From a virus, in the IMG/VR virus record IMGVR_UViG_3300025086_000332, positions 1 through 20,335 of that record: a stretch of 20,335 nucleotides of DNA. One strand, written 5' to 3'. The notes beneath the pieces are model-generated. The model was not told where the DNA came from and did no database searches. It worked only from the letters and a program-made list of their open reading frames with translations. Every line of letters begins with the position of its first letter. Position 1 is the stretch's first letter. Shown one piece after another: positions 8,619 to 16,016 of this stretch. Made by a program: the position numbers and the translations under genes.

Positions 8619-8779
8619 CCTAGCTTGACCCCATTATGTATAATAATGAAAAAGCAAGCAACCAAGTGAGTGAGTACCCAAAAGGTACGTAACATAGCAG
8701 CCATATCGCTTTCACTTTCATCATCTGATATCTTGCTCCCAATTGTTTTTGCCCATACTCTCCATGCTTTACTTCTCAT
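8609..8779 (-). CDS. small membrane protein, 56 residues
   Basis: It starts with ATG at 8779, overlapping the stop of the DUF1127-like gene by 11 bases, with an AAGAAAGAAC purine stretch upstream. The N-terminal half is basic then acidic (MRSKAWRVWAKTIG, then DDESESD). Residues 32-48 (TFWVLTHLVACFFIIIH) form one predicted membrane span, and the protein ends VKLGWF. Together with the next 41-residue gene it forms a pair of tiny membrane proteins between the DUF1127-like and DUF6447-like genes. Function is unknown. Confidence 0.6.
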   Translation of the reverse strand: MRSKAWRVWAKTIGSKISDDESESDMAAMLRTFWVLTHLVACFFIIIHNGVKLGWF

Positions 8780-8960
8780 AGTTCTTTCTTTGTAACTCTG
8801 TATACGCTAGTTTTTCTATGTCATGTCTTCTTATACCCATATCTTCTAACGTATGGTCAGGTAAATCTTGTAGTGTTCTTATTATCTTTCGTGTCTTACG
8901 CCAGTCTATAACATATCTCATAAATCTTGTCAAGTAATTTTCCAGTGCTAATTTTTTCAT
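8769..8960 (-). CDS. DUF1127-like (YjiS-type) small protein
   Basis: 63 residues from the ATG at 8960, which has AGGAG 6 bases upstream; an earlier in-frame ATG at 9023 would add 21 residues and overlap the reductase gene, but lacks this site. The region from WRKTRKIIRTLQDLPDHTLE through DMGIRRHDIEKLAY matches the DUF1127 pattern: a basic helix, a Leu-rich turn (L-x-x-L-xD-xxL), then D-(I/M)-G-(I/L)-x-R-x-(D/E)-I. DUF1127 proteins are small, Arg-rich and common in Proteobacteria, above all Alphaproteobacteria. Some have been reported to act in phosphate or carbon metabolism and in RNA turnover. Such a gene in a phage operon may have come from the host and may act on host regulation; this is inference. 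It lies directly after the ribonucleotide reductase gene. Confidence 0.75.
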   Translation of the reverse strand: MKKLALENYLTRFMRYVIDWRKTRKIIRTLQDLPDHTLEDMGIRRHDIEKLAYTELQRKNYEK

Positions 8961-9019
8961 TGTATCTCCTGTTGTGTTTATATATTCTCTTTTGTTTCCT
9001 AAATACCCGGGAACGTACT

Positions 9020-10963
9020 TCATGCTGCAGTCAAGTCCACTACTTCACAGACCCCTGCTGAACATGCTAACTCACGTCCACCCGATGTATTATCTTCTTT
9101 CTCAAACTCAGGCAGTAAAGACCAGTCAACTGTATCTGGCATACGTGCAAACAGTTCAGTGTATTTGTCCTTATCTATATCTTGATAGGGTGCTTGCTGA
9201 TATGTATGCTCACTAAATGGTAAGAAGCTAATGCCTGATACCTCATCAAAGTTTTCATACACCCATGCACCTACATCCATCCACTCGTGTTCTTTTACAG
9301 AGATAGTGACAGATGGCTTATGCTCACACCAATGTCTCTGATATAGTAGCCATAAGTCTAGCTGTTCAATAGCTGTCATACCAGTACGTGTTACTGCACC
9401 AGAGGGTGACTGCATTGGAAAGCTAAATACTGTAGTGCTATCAGGCTTCATTACATCTGGCTCTGCTGGTATACCCTGTGCTACTAAGAACTGTGTTAGT
9501 GGGTCTTTGTTATCGCCACGCACAGTACGTACATAGTATGGGTTGTGTCTAGCATGAATGCCTGATGCACTGTCAACTAATTGACTAACTGTGCCACTAG
9601 GTTTAACGCATGTAATAGCAGTAGACTGATTAATACCTAGCTGTTCAGCAAATTTTGCATTTGTTTCTACAGCTACAGTTTTTAATTCTTCAAGTAATGT
9701 ACCAATGTTAGTACCATAAGTAGTACTCTGTCCTGCCAGTATCTGATTATCCATGATACCAGTAAGTGACACACCAAGTAGTCTCTCTTCCTGCGTATTT
9801 CTTTTCCATACATCTCTTAGATATTTAAAGTCTGTCATTGTAGACTGAAACGTACCTAATATAGTAGCAATACGTACCTTTTTACGTAGTGATTCCATAT
9901 TATCAGATGCACGTGCCACTACTTCAGATAGATTGCAGAACTGATATGGACGTAAGATAATTTCACTGCATGGGTTGCAACCAAAAGCGTAGTCAGTATC
10001 ACGTCTACCATTCTTAGCGGCTTGTTTGATAGCTGATGCACGATTGAATATGCCACGCTCACCCGACTTGCTTTCGTACAAGGACACCCACTCACGCATA
10101 AATGTACCCATCTGTGGTTTCTCTTTGTAGGCTACAGAGTTATTAGCTAACGCACGTTGCCCTTCATTCTCCCACCACTGACCTGACTTAGCGTGTGCCA
10201 TCTGGTCATCATTAAGATTAGACAATGAAATCAATGCACTACGTCTAACCCCACCTACAACTACAACTTCACCTATCTTACACATGATGTCGTGACATTC
10301 AATAGGGTACAGCCTACGACCTGATGCACCCTTGAACTTCTCAATGCAGAAGTTAAACAACTCTATCAAAGGTTGTGGTCCTGATGCCCTACCACCAAAT
10401 GTCTTCAGCCTTGCACCTGCTGGACGCACTTTAGATACATCCCACTTTGGTATCTGACCTGCATATAACATAGCAATCAACTCACGTAATGCTTTAGACC
10501 ACCCGGGTCTGCTGTCACCAACCTTAATTACTGTGTCGCTGTACTCAAAGTGTTCATTAACTATAGGCAACTTGTCTACAGCGTTACGCTCCACAGAGAA
10601 GCCTACACCTGTGCCACACATTAAGATGTACATTGTCTCATCAAATGCTCTAGGACTGTCTACAGGTACGTAAGAACAGTTGTATCCACCTACATGGCAT
10701 CTATCTAAGGCAGGTCCTGATGTCATCAATGCTCTCATGCTTGGCATCACTCTTTGCTCAAGCACTGCTTCCTCTAACTCACTACGTAATGAATCAGATA
10801 AGTCAAAGTCACACGTTTCTTTTAGGTGATTTGTCATGTAGTCAAAGTATCTTGCTACTGTTTCTCCCCATGTCTCACGTCTTTGCTCATCCTCTTTCCA
10901 TCTAGCGTAGCGAGATAGAGCAATAAAGTTTTGATAGTCTGTTGGTAAGTAATTGCTTATCAT
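9020..10963 (-). CDS. nrdJ: class II (adenosylcobalamin-dependent) ribonucleotide reductase, monomeric type
   Basis: 647 residues; it reduces ribonucleotides to deoxyribonucleotides for phage DNA synthesis, using coenzyme B12 to make a cysteine thiyl radical. The active-site block is GCNPCSEIIL with N330, C332 (radical Cys) and E334, followed 11 residues later by C343. C96 (GGYNCSY) is the probable partner of the C343 redox pair. Near the C-terminus C634 and C639 (ACSAGVCE) form the CxxxxC pair that is re-reduced by thioredoxin. The same spacings occur in the Lactobacillus leichmannii monomeric enzyme (C408/C419 and C731/C736). The protein is somewhat shorter than that enzyme (about 740 residues). 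The ATG at 10963 overlaps the upstream stop and has GGAGA upstream. There is no separate beta-subunit gene, consistent with class II. Confidence 0.93.
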   Translation of the reverse strand: MISNYLPTDYQNFIALSRYARWKEDEQRRETWGETVARYFDYMTNHLKETCDFDLSDSLRSELEEAVLEQRVMPSMRALMTSGPALDRCHVGGYNCSYVPVDSPRAFDETMYILMCGTGVGFSVERNAVDKLPIVNEHFEYSDTVIKVGDSRPGWSKALRELIAMLYAGQIPKWDVSKVRPAGARLKTFGGRASGPQPLIELFNFCIEKFKGASGRRLYPIECHDIMCKIGEVVVVGGVRRSALISLSNLNDDQMAHAKSGQWWENEGQRALANNSVAYKEKPQMGTFMREWVSLYESKSGERGIFNRASAIKQAAKNGRRDTDYAFGCNPCSEIILRPYQFCNLSEVVARASDNMESLRKKVRIATILGTFQSTMTDFKYLRDVWKRNTQEERLLGVSLTGIMDNQILAGQSTTYGTNIGTLLEELKTVAVETNAKFAEQLGINQSTAITCVKPSGTVSQLVDSASGIHARHNPYYVRTVRGDNKDPLTQFLVAQGIPAEPDVMKPDSTTVFSFPMQSPSGAVTRTGMTAIEQLDLWLLYQRHWCEHKPSVTISVKEHEWMDVGAWVYENFDEVSGISFLPFSEHTYQQAPYQDIDKDKYTELFARMPDTVDWSLLPEFEKEDNTSGGRELACSAGVCEVVDLTAA

Positions 10964-11127
10964 GTATTGTTCTCCATTTTAGCTTTTATATATTTTAAAT
11001 TTATCCCATCTATATCATAAATTATATCACGTATAACTTCTCTTATTTCTTCCGAAGGGTTTTCATCAGCAGGTAGTTGATACTCTTCTTCATCTACTTC
11101 TAAGGTTAGGTACACTTTAACTTTCAT
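10960..11127 (-). CDS. small hypothetical protein, 55 residues
   Basis: This short gene fills the space between the DUF3310 gene and nrdJ. It starts with ATG at 11127, overlapping the upstream gene by 11 bases, with AGAAGG about 10 bases before the start. It ends with TGA in an ATGA overlap with nrdJ. The protein is acidic and alternates hydrophobic and polar residues (MKVKVYLTLEVDEEEY), predicting a beta strand, then PADENPSEEIREVIRDIIYDI, a helix, then a short strand (LKYIKAK). A beta-alpha-beta fold is likely. Small proteins with this layout occur in many phages, but I know no function. Confidence 0.65.
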   Translation of the reverse strand: MKVKVYLTLEVDEEEYQLPADENPSEEIREVIRDIIYDIDGINLKYIKAKMENNT

Positions 11128-11392
11128 TTGGTTCACGACCTTCTAGTTGATTAATACGCATATCAATATACCTTTTAGCTTTATTTAAATCTGTTATCTC
11201 AGCAGTGTTAGATTTATACCCTGCTCTCATTATATATTTTATTACATTACCCATCCAAAAGGGTAACTCATTATTCATTATAAATGATACAGGCTCAATA
11301 GCATAACGCTCGTAGTGTTTTGGATTTGTAATTACGTCTGATTGTGCCAGTGCTTGTTTCATGTACGCTTCGTGTCCTATCTGCTCATTCAT
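11117..11392 (-). CDS. DUF3310 family protein (putative nucleotide-kinase-like)
   Basis: 91 residues. The DUF3310 pattern is clear: NPKHYERYAIEPVSFI, then WMGNVIKYIMRAGYK, then DLNKAKRYIDMRINQLEG. The family is widespread in phages; T7 gp1.7, a nucleotide kinase, is as far as I recall grouped with it, so a nucleotide-metabolism role is plausible and fits the neighbouring reductase. No Walker A motif is present. The ATG at 11392 shares one base with the upstream stop (TAATG) and has GAGGG 9 bases upstream. Confidence 0.85.
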   Translation of the reverse strand: MNEQIGHEAYMKQALAQSDVITNPKHYERYAIEPVSFIMNNELPFWMGNVIKYIMRAGYKSNTAEITDLNKAKRYIDMRINQLEGREPNES

Positions 11393-11763
11393 TATGCATT
11401 TCCCTCTCTATCACTAACAAAATTTAATTTAATTATATTACCATCATGTTCTACTTCAACTGTTGTGCTTTTACTTTCATACATTTCATCTAACAGTTCC
11501 ATAAAATCATCAGGATAATTTTCTGTAACATAGTTATGTATAGCTTCACGAACATAAGGGTCTATCTCCATAACAGATACAGAAGATATTAACATCCTTA
11601 CGAAGAAATCTATACCTGCATACGCCTTCTTTGTCAACATTTTTTTATCAGGGTATGCTACAGTTAAATCTACTTCACCACTCCACTCATTTCTTTCATT
11701 AAAGGTAGGCTTTACTTGTATAAAAAAATCACGTGTAATATCAAAGTTGTCATTTTTAATCAT
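11392..11763 (-). CDS. hypothetical protein, 123 residues
   Basis: I do not recognise this gene. The protein is acidic, with alternating strand-like segments (FFIQVKPTFNE, EVDLTVAYPD), a central amphipathic helix (AGIDFFVRMLISSVSVM), a helical EAIHNYVTENYPDDFMELLDEMYES segment, and a final strand (TTVEVEHDGNIIKLNFV). It has no Cys, no metal-binding pattern and no membrane span. It starts with ATG at 11763, overlapping the stop of endonuclease I by 4 bases, with AAAGGA about 7 bases upstream. It lies between recombination and nucleotide-metabolism genes, so a role in DNA metabolism is possible but not shown. Confidence 0.65.
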   Translation of the reverse strand: MIKNDNFDITRDFFIQVKPTFNERNEWSGEVDLTVAYPDKKMLTKKAYAGIDFFVRMLISSVSVMEIDPYVREAIHNYVTENYPDDFMELLDEMYESKSTTVEVEHDGNIIKLNFVSDREGNA

Positions 11764-12236
11764 CTTTTTTTCCTTTCTATTTTTTTAATTGGGAAAGGTA
11801 TAAACTTTGGATGATTGTTTTTACCTTTTTCTTCAAGCCATGCTTCAGGAATAATCCTATCATAATATTTAAAATCATGTTTGTCACACCACTCACCATA
11901 AGAAGACTTTGCACCCTTGCGTAATTTTCTTTTACTGTTTGTAAACACAAATCTTATATCTAAATTAGGATGTTGCTTTTTTACTTCCTTATGTTTTCTT
12001 CTATCTTGTGTAGTAAAGAAACCTTTTGTTTCAATTATTATACCATTGTCTAATACAAAGTCAGGTGTATAAGTTCTGTATGCTAAGTCTTCCCATTCAA
12101 TCTTAATACTTTCATATTCAAATTTAATATTTAAAGCAGTAAGTCTTTCTGAGGTAGCAAGTTCTAGTCCACTTCTATAACCATACTTACGAGCTACTCT
12201 GAACTGTCTATGATATGAAGATTTAGGCAACCTCAT
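11760..12236 (-). CDS. endonuclease I, T7 gp3-type Holliday junction resolvase
   Basis: 158 residues, close to T7 endonuclease I (149). The family active site is visible and in register: E25 (RSGLE), E40, D59 (TPDFVL), E69 and K71 (IIETKG). T7 uses E20, E35, D55, E65 and K67, so spacings match within one residue. The C-terminal half carries the basic VFTNSKRKLRKGAKSSYGEWC region expected for DNA contact. The enzyme resolves four-way junctions and branched replication intermediates and helps degrade host DNA. It overlaps the upstream exonuclease gene by 14 bases, so nuclease production is probably coupled. Confidence 0.93.
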   Translation of the reverse strand: MRLPKSSYHRQFRVARKYGYRSGLELATSERLTALNIKFEYESIKIEWEDLAYRTYTPDFVLDNGIIIETKGFFTTQDRRKHKEVKKQHPNLDIRFVFTNSKRKLRKGAKSSYGEWCDKHDFKYYDRIIPEAWLEEKGKNNHPKFIPFPIKKIERKKR

Positions 12237-13083
12237 ATTCCTTTGCTAACTCAACATACTTAACAATCTTAGGTTCTTTAGCTTGAGATTTAACAGCAGG
12301 TAGTTCTTTTAAAGAAGGCCAACAACTAAATCTGTAGTCACAAAATCCACACTCAGTACCTAAAATTTTATTACCTGTAGGTTTACCTCTAAATGTTTCT
12401 ACCTGCGGCTCAAAACATCTTTCAAATTTATTTTCTTTTAGTTTAGTATTTACATTTTTTATTTTATTTAATTCTTGTTCTACATCAATGTTGTTAGCAG
12501 GTACATATTTAAATTCACCATTAGCTTTATTAACGACCCACCAACCACCTGCTTTTAGTCCAGATGCTTTTGCATAACCTGCAAGTTGTCCTATATAACC
12601 AAAGGCATCACCTGATTTCAATGTGTCAAAAGATTCAAACTTATGTTTATATGACCAGTCAGATGCAGATTTAATGTCATCAACAGCACCATCAATAACA
12701 ATATCATATGTTCCATTAATAGTGTCATCGTCTATAGATAACTTAACAGTATCAGAATCTTTGTATTCTACTTTAGCTTCTTTTAATAAACCTTTAAATA
12801 CAGCTTCAACAATATCCCCTAACATCATATTCATAATGAATGTAGTAGGTTTTGGTAAAGCAGTTTCAGGTTTATTCTTTTCAAACCACAACTGACAATA
12901 AGGTCTGCCAACATTTGACATACGTAATTTAAACTTTCTAGGTTCACTCTCACCAAATTGTTTTAGTACTGCTTCATAAACATCATTAGAAATTTGAGAT
13001 GCTACATCTTTTGATATAGCACCTTTTCCTTTAACAACTTTTTCTAAGTATTGATGTAAAGCTATTTCTGCTCTGTGATTCAT
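12223..13083 (-). CDS. Cas4/RecB-like PD-(D/E)XK exonuclease with probable Fe-S cluster
   Basis: 286 residues. Nuclease motifs in order: D127 (GTYDIVIDG), D136-x-K138 (DDIKSAS), and Q166 with Y170 (QLAGY, motif IV of the RecB/Cas4 group). Four cysteines are placed as in Fe-S nucleases: C63 (PYCQLW) far upstream, then C245, C248 and C254 near the C-terminus (CGFCDYRFSC). Family members (Cas4, AddB, phage RecB-like nucleases) chew DNA ends. In T7-like phages the exonuclease (gp6) removes primers and degrades host DNA; this gene occupies that place though from a different family than gp6. The ATG at 13083 overlaps the upstream stop (ATGA). Confidence 0.88.
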   Translation of the reverse strand: MNHRAEIALHQYLEKVVKGKGAISKDVASQISNDVYEAVLKQFGESEPRKFKLRMSNVGRPYCQLWFEKNKPETALPKPTTFIMNMMLGDIVEAVFKGLLKEAKVEYKDSDTVKLSIDDDTINGTYDIVIDGAVDDIKSASDWSYKHKFESFDTLKSGDAFGYIGQLAGYAKASGLKAGGWWVVNKANGEFKYVPANNIDVEQELNKIKNVNTKLKENKFERCFEPQVETFRGKPTGNKILGTECGFCDYRFSCWPSLKELPAVKSQAKEPKIVKYVELAKEYEVA

Positions 13084-13931
13084 ACTGCTTCCTCTACATC
13101 ACTAACATCAATAAACTCATCAGTGTCTATAGGTTTGTTGTTTTTGTTCCACTCATTTAAAACATAATCATTGTGTGATTCAATGCTTTCCATAAAAGAT
13201 GTAAACAAAGATTGGTCATCATCCGATATTTCAATTGATGACTGCATGTTTAACATTGGCACAGGCACATAGTATGAATTACCTGTTGGTAAGTCTCTCT
13301 TAGCAGTGTCAATATTTATAGTATGTAACATAGGAAGACGTTTCATTTTATTAAGTTTAGCAAAAACACTACCCATGTTTTTAAAACCTTCCTTAGTATC
13401 TACATCCCAAACAAAAGGTACATCTTGAATAGGATGAGCATCACCTTCTTCAGTTACTGCATCTGCCATAGTTACTGTACCATACACTACACGTGTTCGT
13501 TTGATAGCACGAAGTAAATCTTTAGTTTCTTGTGGCAAGGAATTAAAATCTTCAATCCAACCAGAGGGTTTACCACAATTAAAATCACCTACTGTATCTT
13601 TTAAATCTACGTTAAAACTATCTGCCATCAAAGTTTTGACATAGGTGTTACTGTTTGGGTCATACTTCTGATACATAAATCGTTGTACAAAAGGTCTGAT
13701 GATAGCACTCTCTGCATACACAGTAGTACCATTCTTTAATTCAAAGCCACCAGATAGTACTTCAACCTTTACCATCTTACCATTCATATTTGTCTCACCA
13801 TATAAAGGCTTCTTGTTTACTCGTAGTCGAGCTAGACTAGATTTACTTTCACTGCCTGTGTCGTAAGCCATGCCCATCATCTTTGCCATTGCTGCATAAT
13901 CGTTTGTATTTATTACTGCTAATTCACTCAT
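13080..13931 (-). CDS. hypothetical protein, candidate single-stranded DNA-binding protein
   Basis: 283 residues, not matched to a named family by eye. The central part is rich in beta-strand segments and aromatic/basic residues (RVNKKPLYGET, RFMYQKYDPNS, KRTRVVYGTVTM), which an OB-fold could explain. The C-terminal 20 residues are strongly acidic (DTDEFIDVSDVEEAV), as in SSB proteins and T7 gp2.5, where the acidic tail binds replisome partners. It sits between DNA polymerase and exonuclease, where a replisome protein is expected, and no other SSB candidate is visible. AGGAG lies about 10 bases before the ATG. The SSB role is inference from composition and position. Confidence 0.7.
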   Translation of the reverse strand: MSELAVINTNDYAAMAKMMGMAYDTGSESKSSLARLRVNKKPLYGETNMNGKMVKVEVLSGGFELKNGTTVYAESAIIRPFVQRFMYQKYDPNSNTYVKTLMADSFNVDLKDTVGDFNCGKPSGWIEDFNSLPQETKDLLRAIKRTRVVYGTVTMADAVTEEGDAHPIQDVPFVWDVDTKEGFKNMGSVFAKLNKMKRLPMLHTINIDTAKRDLPTGNSYYVPVPMLNMQSSIEISDDDQSLFTSFMESIESHNDYVLNEWNKNNKPIDTDEFIDVSDVEEAV

Positions 13932-13971
13932 AAATTTTATCTCCTATACTGTAATTGAGTTCGTAGTTATA

Positions 13972-16014
13972 TCATATAACGTCTTTGGTGTCAAGCCAAT
14001 TCGGACCTATTTTTGCTTCTAATAATAGTGGAACATTAAATGTTATACCCCACTTAGTATTAAGTATACTTTCTAGTTCCATGTTTGTTTTATTTATTAT
14101 TTCTATTACTCCTTTCTCTTCATCGGGATGTATATCAATTACAATACTGTCGTGAACTGTGTTAACAATACATGACTTAAAAGTTTTCAATAGCTTATGT
14201 ATATGTATCATAGCCACAGGAACTATGTCAGCAGTAGCAAACCCTTGGACAGGATAGTTCTTAATGTTAGTAAAGTAAGTTACACCACCATTAGGTCTAC
14301 GTTGTACATTAGGAAACGAGTATTGTCTACCTGATGGTATAGTAATATACCTATGTGTTAAAGCCTCTTCAGCCAGTCTGGTGTGCCATAGCTTGATTCC
14401 TTGGTACTTTTCCGTAAAGTGTTCGTAGTACGCCGCTTCAGCATGTGTGCGTCCATATCCCGTTGCTCCGTAAAGTGGCGCGAATGTATGTGCTTTTGCT
14501 TCTTGGCGACTAGTCTTCTGACCTGCATCACTAATAACTTTGGCAGTGTAACTATGTACATCAAAACCTGTTTTAACTTCTTCAATTGCTACTCCATCAT
14601 TTGAAAGGAACGCCGCTACACGAAACTCTAACTGTGCAAAGTCAGCTTCCATAATTTTACCACCATCCCAACGCGATACAAATACTTTCTTTACAGGAAA
14701 CGTACCACCACGAGGCATGTTCTGCATATTAGGATTAGAACCTGATAACCTGCCTGTTGCAGTTCTATGTTGCATTAAACTTACATGTAACTTACCATCA
14801 GGTTTTGTATACGTTTCAATACCATTTACATAAGTAGATATGTAAGATTCTACAGCATTTAAACGTATAACTTTAGACAAAAATTGTTCAGCTTGTGTCA
14901 TCTCTTTTGATTTAGCTACAGCTTGTAGGTGTTTTAGATTATCCTTTCCTGTACTAAAACCATTAGCACTAGCCCACTTAGATGATGGTGCTTTAAACTT
15001 TAGTCCTGCTATTTGTTTGGTGTCATTATATATAAAGCCTTCAGAATGACAAACAACACACTTATTATCTTTAGCGTATGGTGTACCATCCTTTTTAGTT
15101 TTACGTATATAACCTTTACCTTTACAAGTATTACATTTATCAGCCAATGTTTTAAAAACTGTAGCAGTTTCAAGCCTAATTAAATCTCTCCACTGTGTAT
15201 CCTTCATGTATTCACTATAAGAATTAGCCCATACATTTTTATCTCTTGGCTTCCTAGAATATATTACCCAAGATAATTGCTCTGGACTACTAAGATTTAT
15301 TTTTGTGTCACCCATCAAGTCTTGTACATCTTTTAGTAATTGACTTGTAAGTTCTAGTTTTTCTTTTTCAAACTCCTCTCTAACATCATTAAGAATATTA
15401 GTGTCTACTGATATACCATTACAGTATGTATCAGCTAGAACTTTACATAACTCATTAGTTAGTACAACTGTATCTAACAGTGTTGAATATTCTTTTGTGT
15501 TTAACTTTTTCCATTGTAAATCAGATAGTTCTTGAGTTGCCTTTACGTCAGTTAAACAATATTCTGATAACTCATCTAATGGAATATCATTTGTATTCAA
15601 ACCTTTAGCATAGTATTCTTTTAATGTTCCAAGTTTACGAGTTAGGTTATGCCTTTCAGCACATGCCTCAAGTGATAGGCTACCTTGCTTATCACCCCTT
15701 TGTAATACATACTCTACTAACATGGTATCCCAAATTGCACCATCATATTTAAAACCACACTCCCACAACCACTGTAATTCATATGCCGCATTGTGACATA
15801 TTAATACAGTAGCTTCGTCTAAGAACCATTGAACACGCTCATGGTAATTATGTTTACTCACATGCTCTGGGTGGTCAAATGGAAATGAATACTCAGCACC
15901 TGCATCAGTTCTTATGCCAACTAGGACAAGAGAATTGTCAGGCTCAAAAGGGTCAAGGTGTAATTTACCATCACGCTTTTGTGTATTTGTTTCCACATCT
16001 ATTGTTACTTTCAT
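13972..16014 (-). CDS. polA: family A DNA polymerase with 3'-5' exonuclease and DnaJ-like zinc insert
   Basis: 680 residues. Exonuclease domain: D6-x-E8 (IDVETN), N75 with E79 (HNAAYE; the usual Asp of motif II is Glu), and Y152 with D156 (YCLTD). Residues 294-327 hold a DnaJ-like zinc finger: C294-x2-C297-x-G-x-G and C319-x2-C322-x3-G. Such a partial DnaJ insert between exonuclease and polymerase domains is described for the HMO-2011 phage group. Polymerase domain: HRTATGRL (417-424), motif A D458 and E463 (DFAQLE), motif B R503, K507, F511 and Y515-G516, motif C H621-D622-S623. All catalytic polymerase residues are present, so it should be active. The residue at E. coli position 762 is Phe (F511). 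AAGGAATAG precedes the ATG. Confidence 0.96.
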   Translation of the reverse strand: MKVTIDVETNTQKRDGKLHLDPFEPDNSLVLVGIRTDAGAEYSFPFDHPEHVSKHNYHERVQWFLDEATVLICHNAAYELQWLWECGFKYDGAIWDTMLVEYVLQRGDKQGSLSLEACAERHNLTRKLGTLKEYYAKGLNTNDIPLDELSEYCLTDVKATQELSDLQWKKLNTKEYSTLLDTVVLTNELCKVLADTYCNGISVDTNILNDVREEFEKEKLELTSQLLKDVQDLMGDTKINLSSPEQLSWVIYSRKPRDKNVWANSYSEYMKDTQWRDLIRLETATVFKTLADKCNTCKGKGYIRKTKKDGTPYAKDNKCVVCHSEGFIYNDTKQIAGLKFKAPSSKWASANGFSTGKDNLKHLQAVAKSKEMTQAEQFLSKVIRLNAVESYISTYVNGIETYTKPDGKLHVSLMQHRTATGRLSGSNPNMQNMPRGGTFPVKKVFVSRWDGGKIMEADFAQLEFRVAAFLSNDGVAIEEVKTGFDVHSYTAKVISDAGQKTSRQEAKAHTFAPLYGATGYGRTHAEAAYYEHFTEKYQGIKLWHTRLAEEALTHRYITIPSGRQYSFPNVQRRPNGGVTYFTNIKNYPVQGFATADIVPVAMIHIHKLLKTFKSCIVNTVHDSIVIDIHPDEEKGVIEIINKTNMELESILNTKWGITFNVPLLLEAKIGPNWLDTKDVI

Positions 16015-16016
16015 AA

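Noticed and set aside
10964-11127. A cobalamin riboswitch upstream of the B12-dependent reductase
   Set aside because: The space is filled by a coding frame that overlaps nrdJ, so there is no room for a riboswitch leader.
12223-13083. Cas4-like gene as a sign of a CRISPR system
   Set aside because: No repeat-spacer array and no cas1 or cas2 gene is present; the gene is in a replication operon, as in many phages.
14358-14604. Short frames on both strands inside the polymerase gene
   Set aside because: They overlap motif B of the polymerase, have no ribosome-binding sites and are shadows of the true frame.
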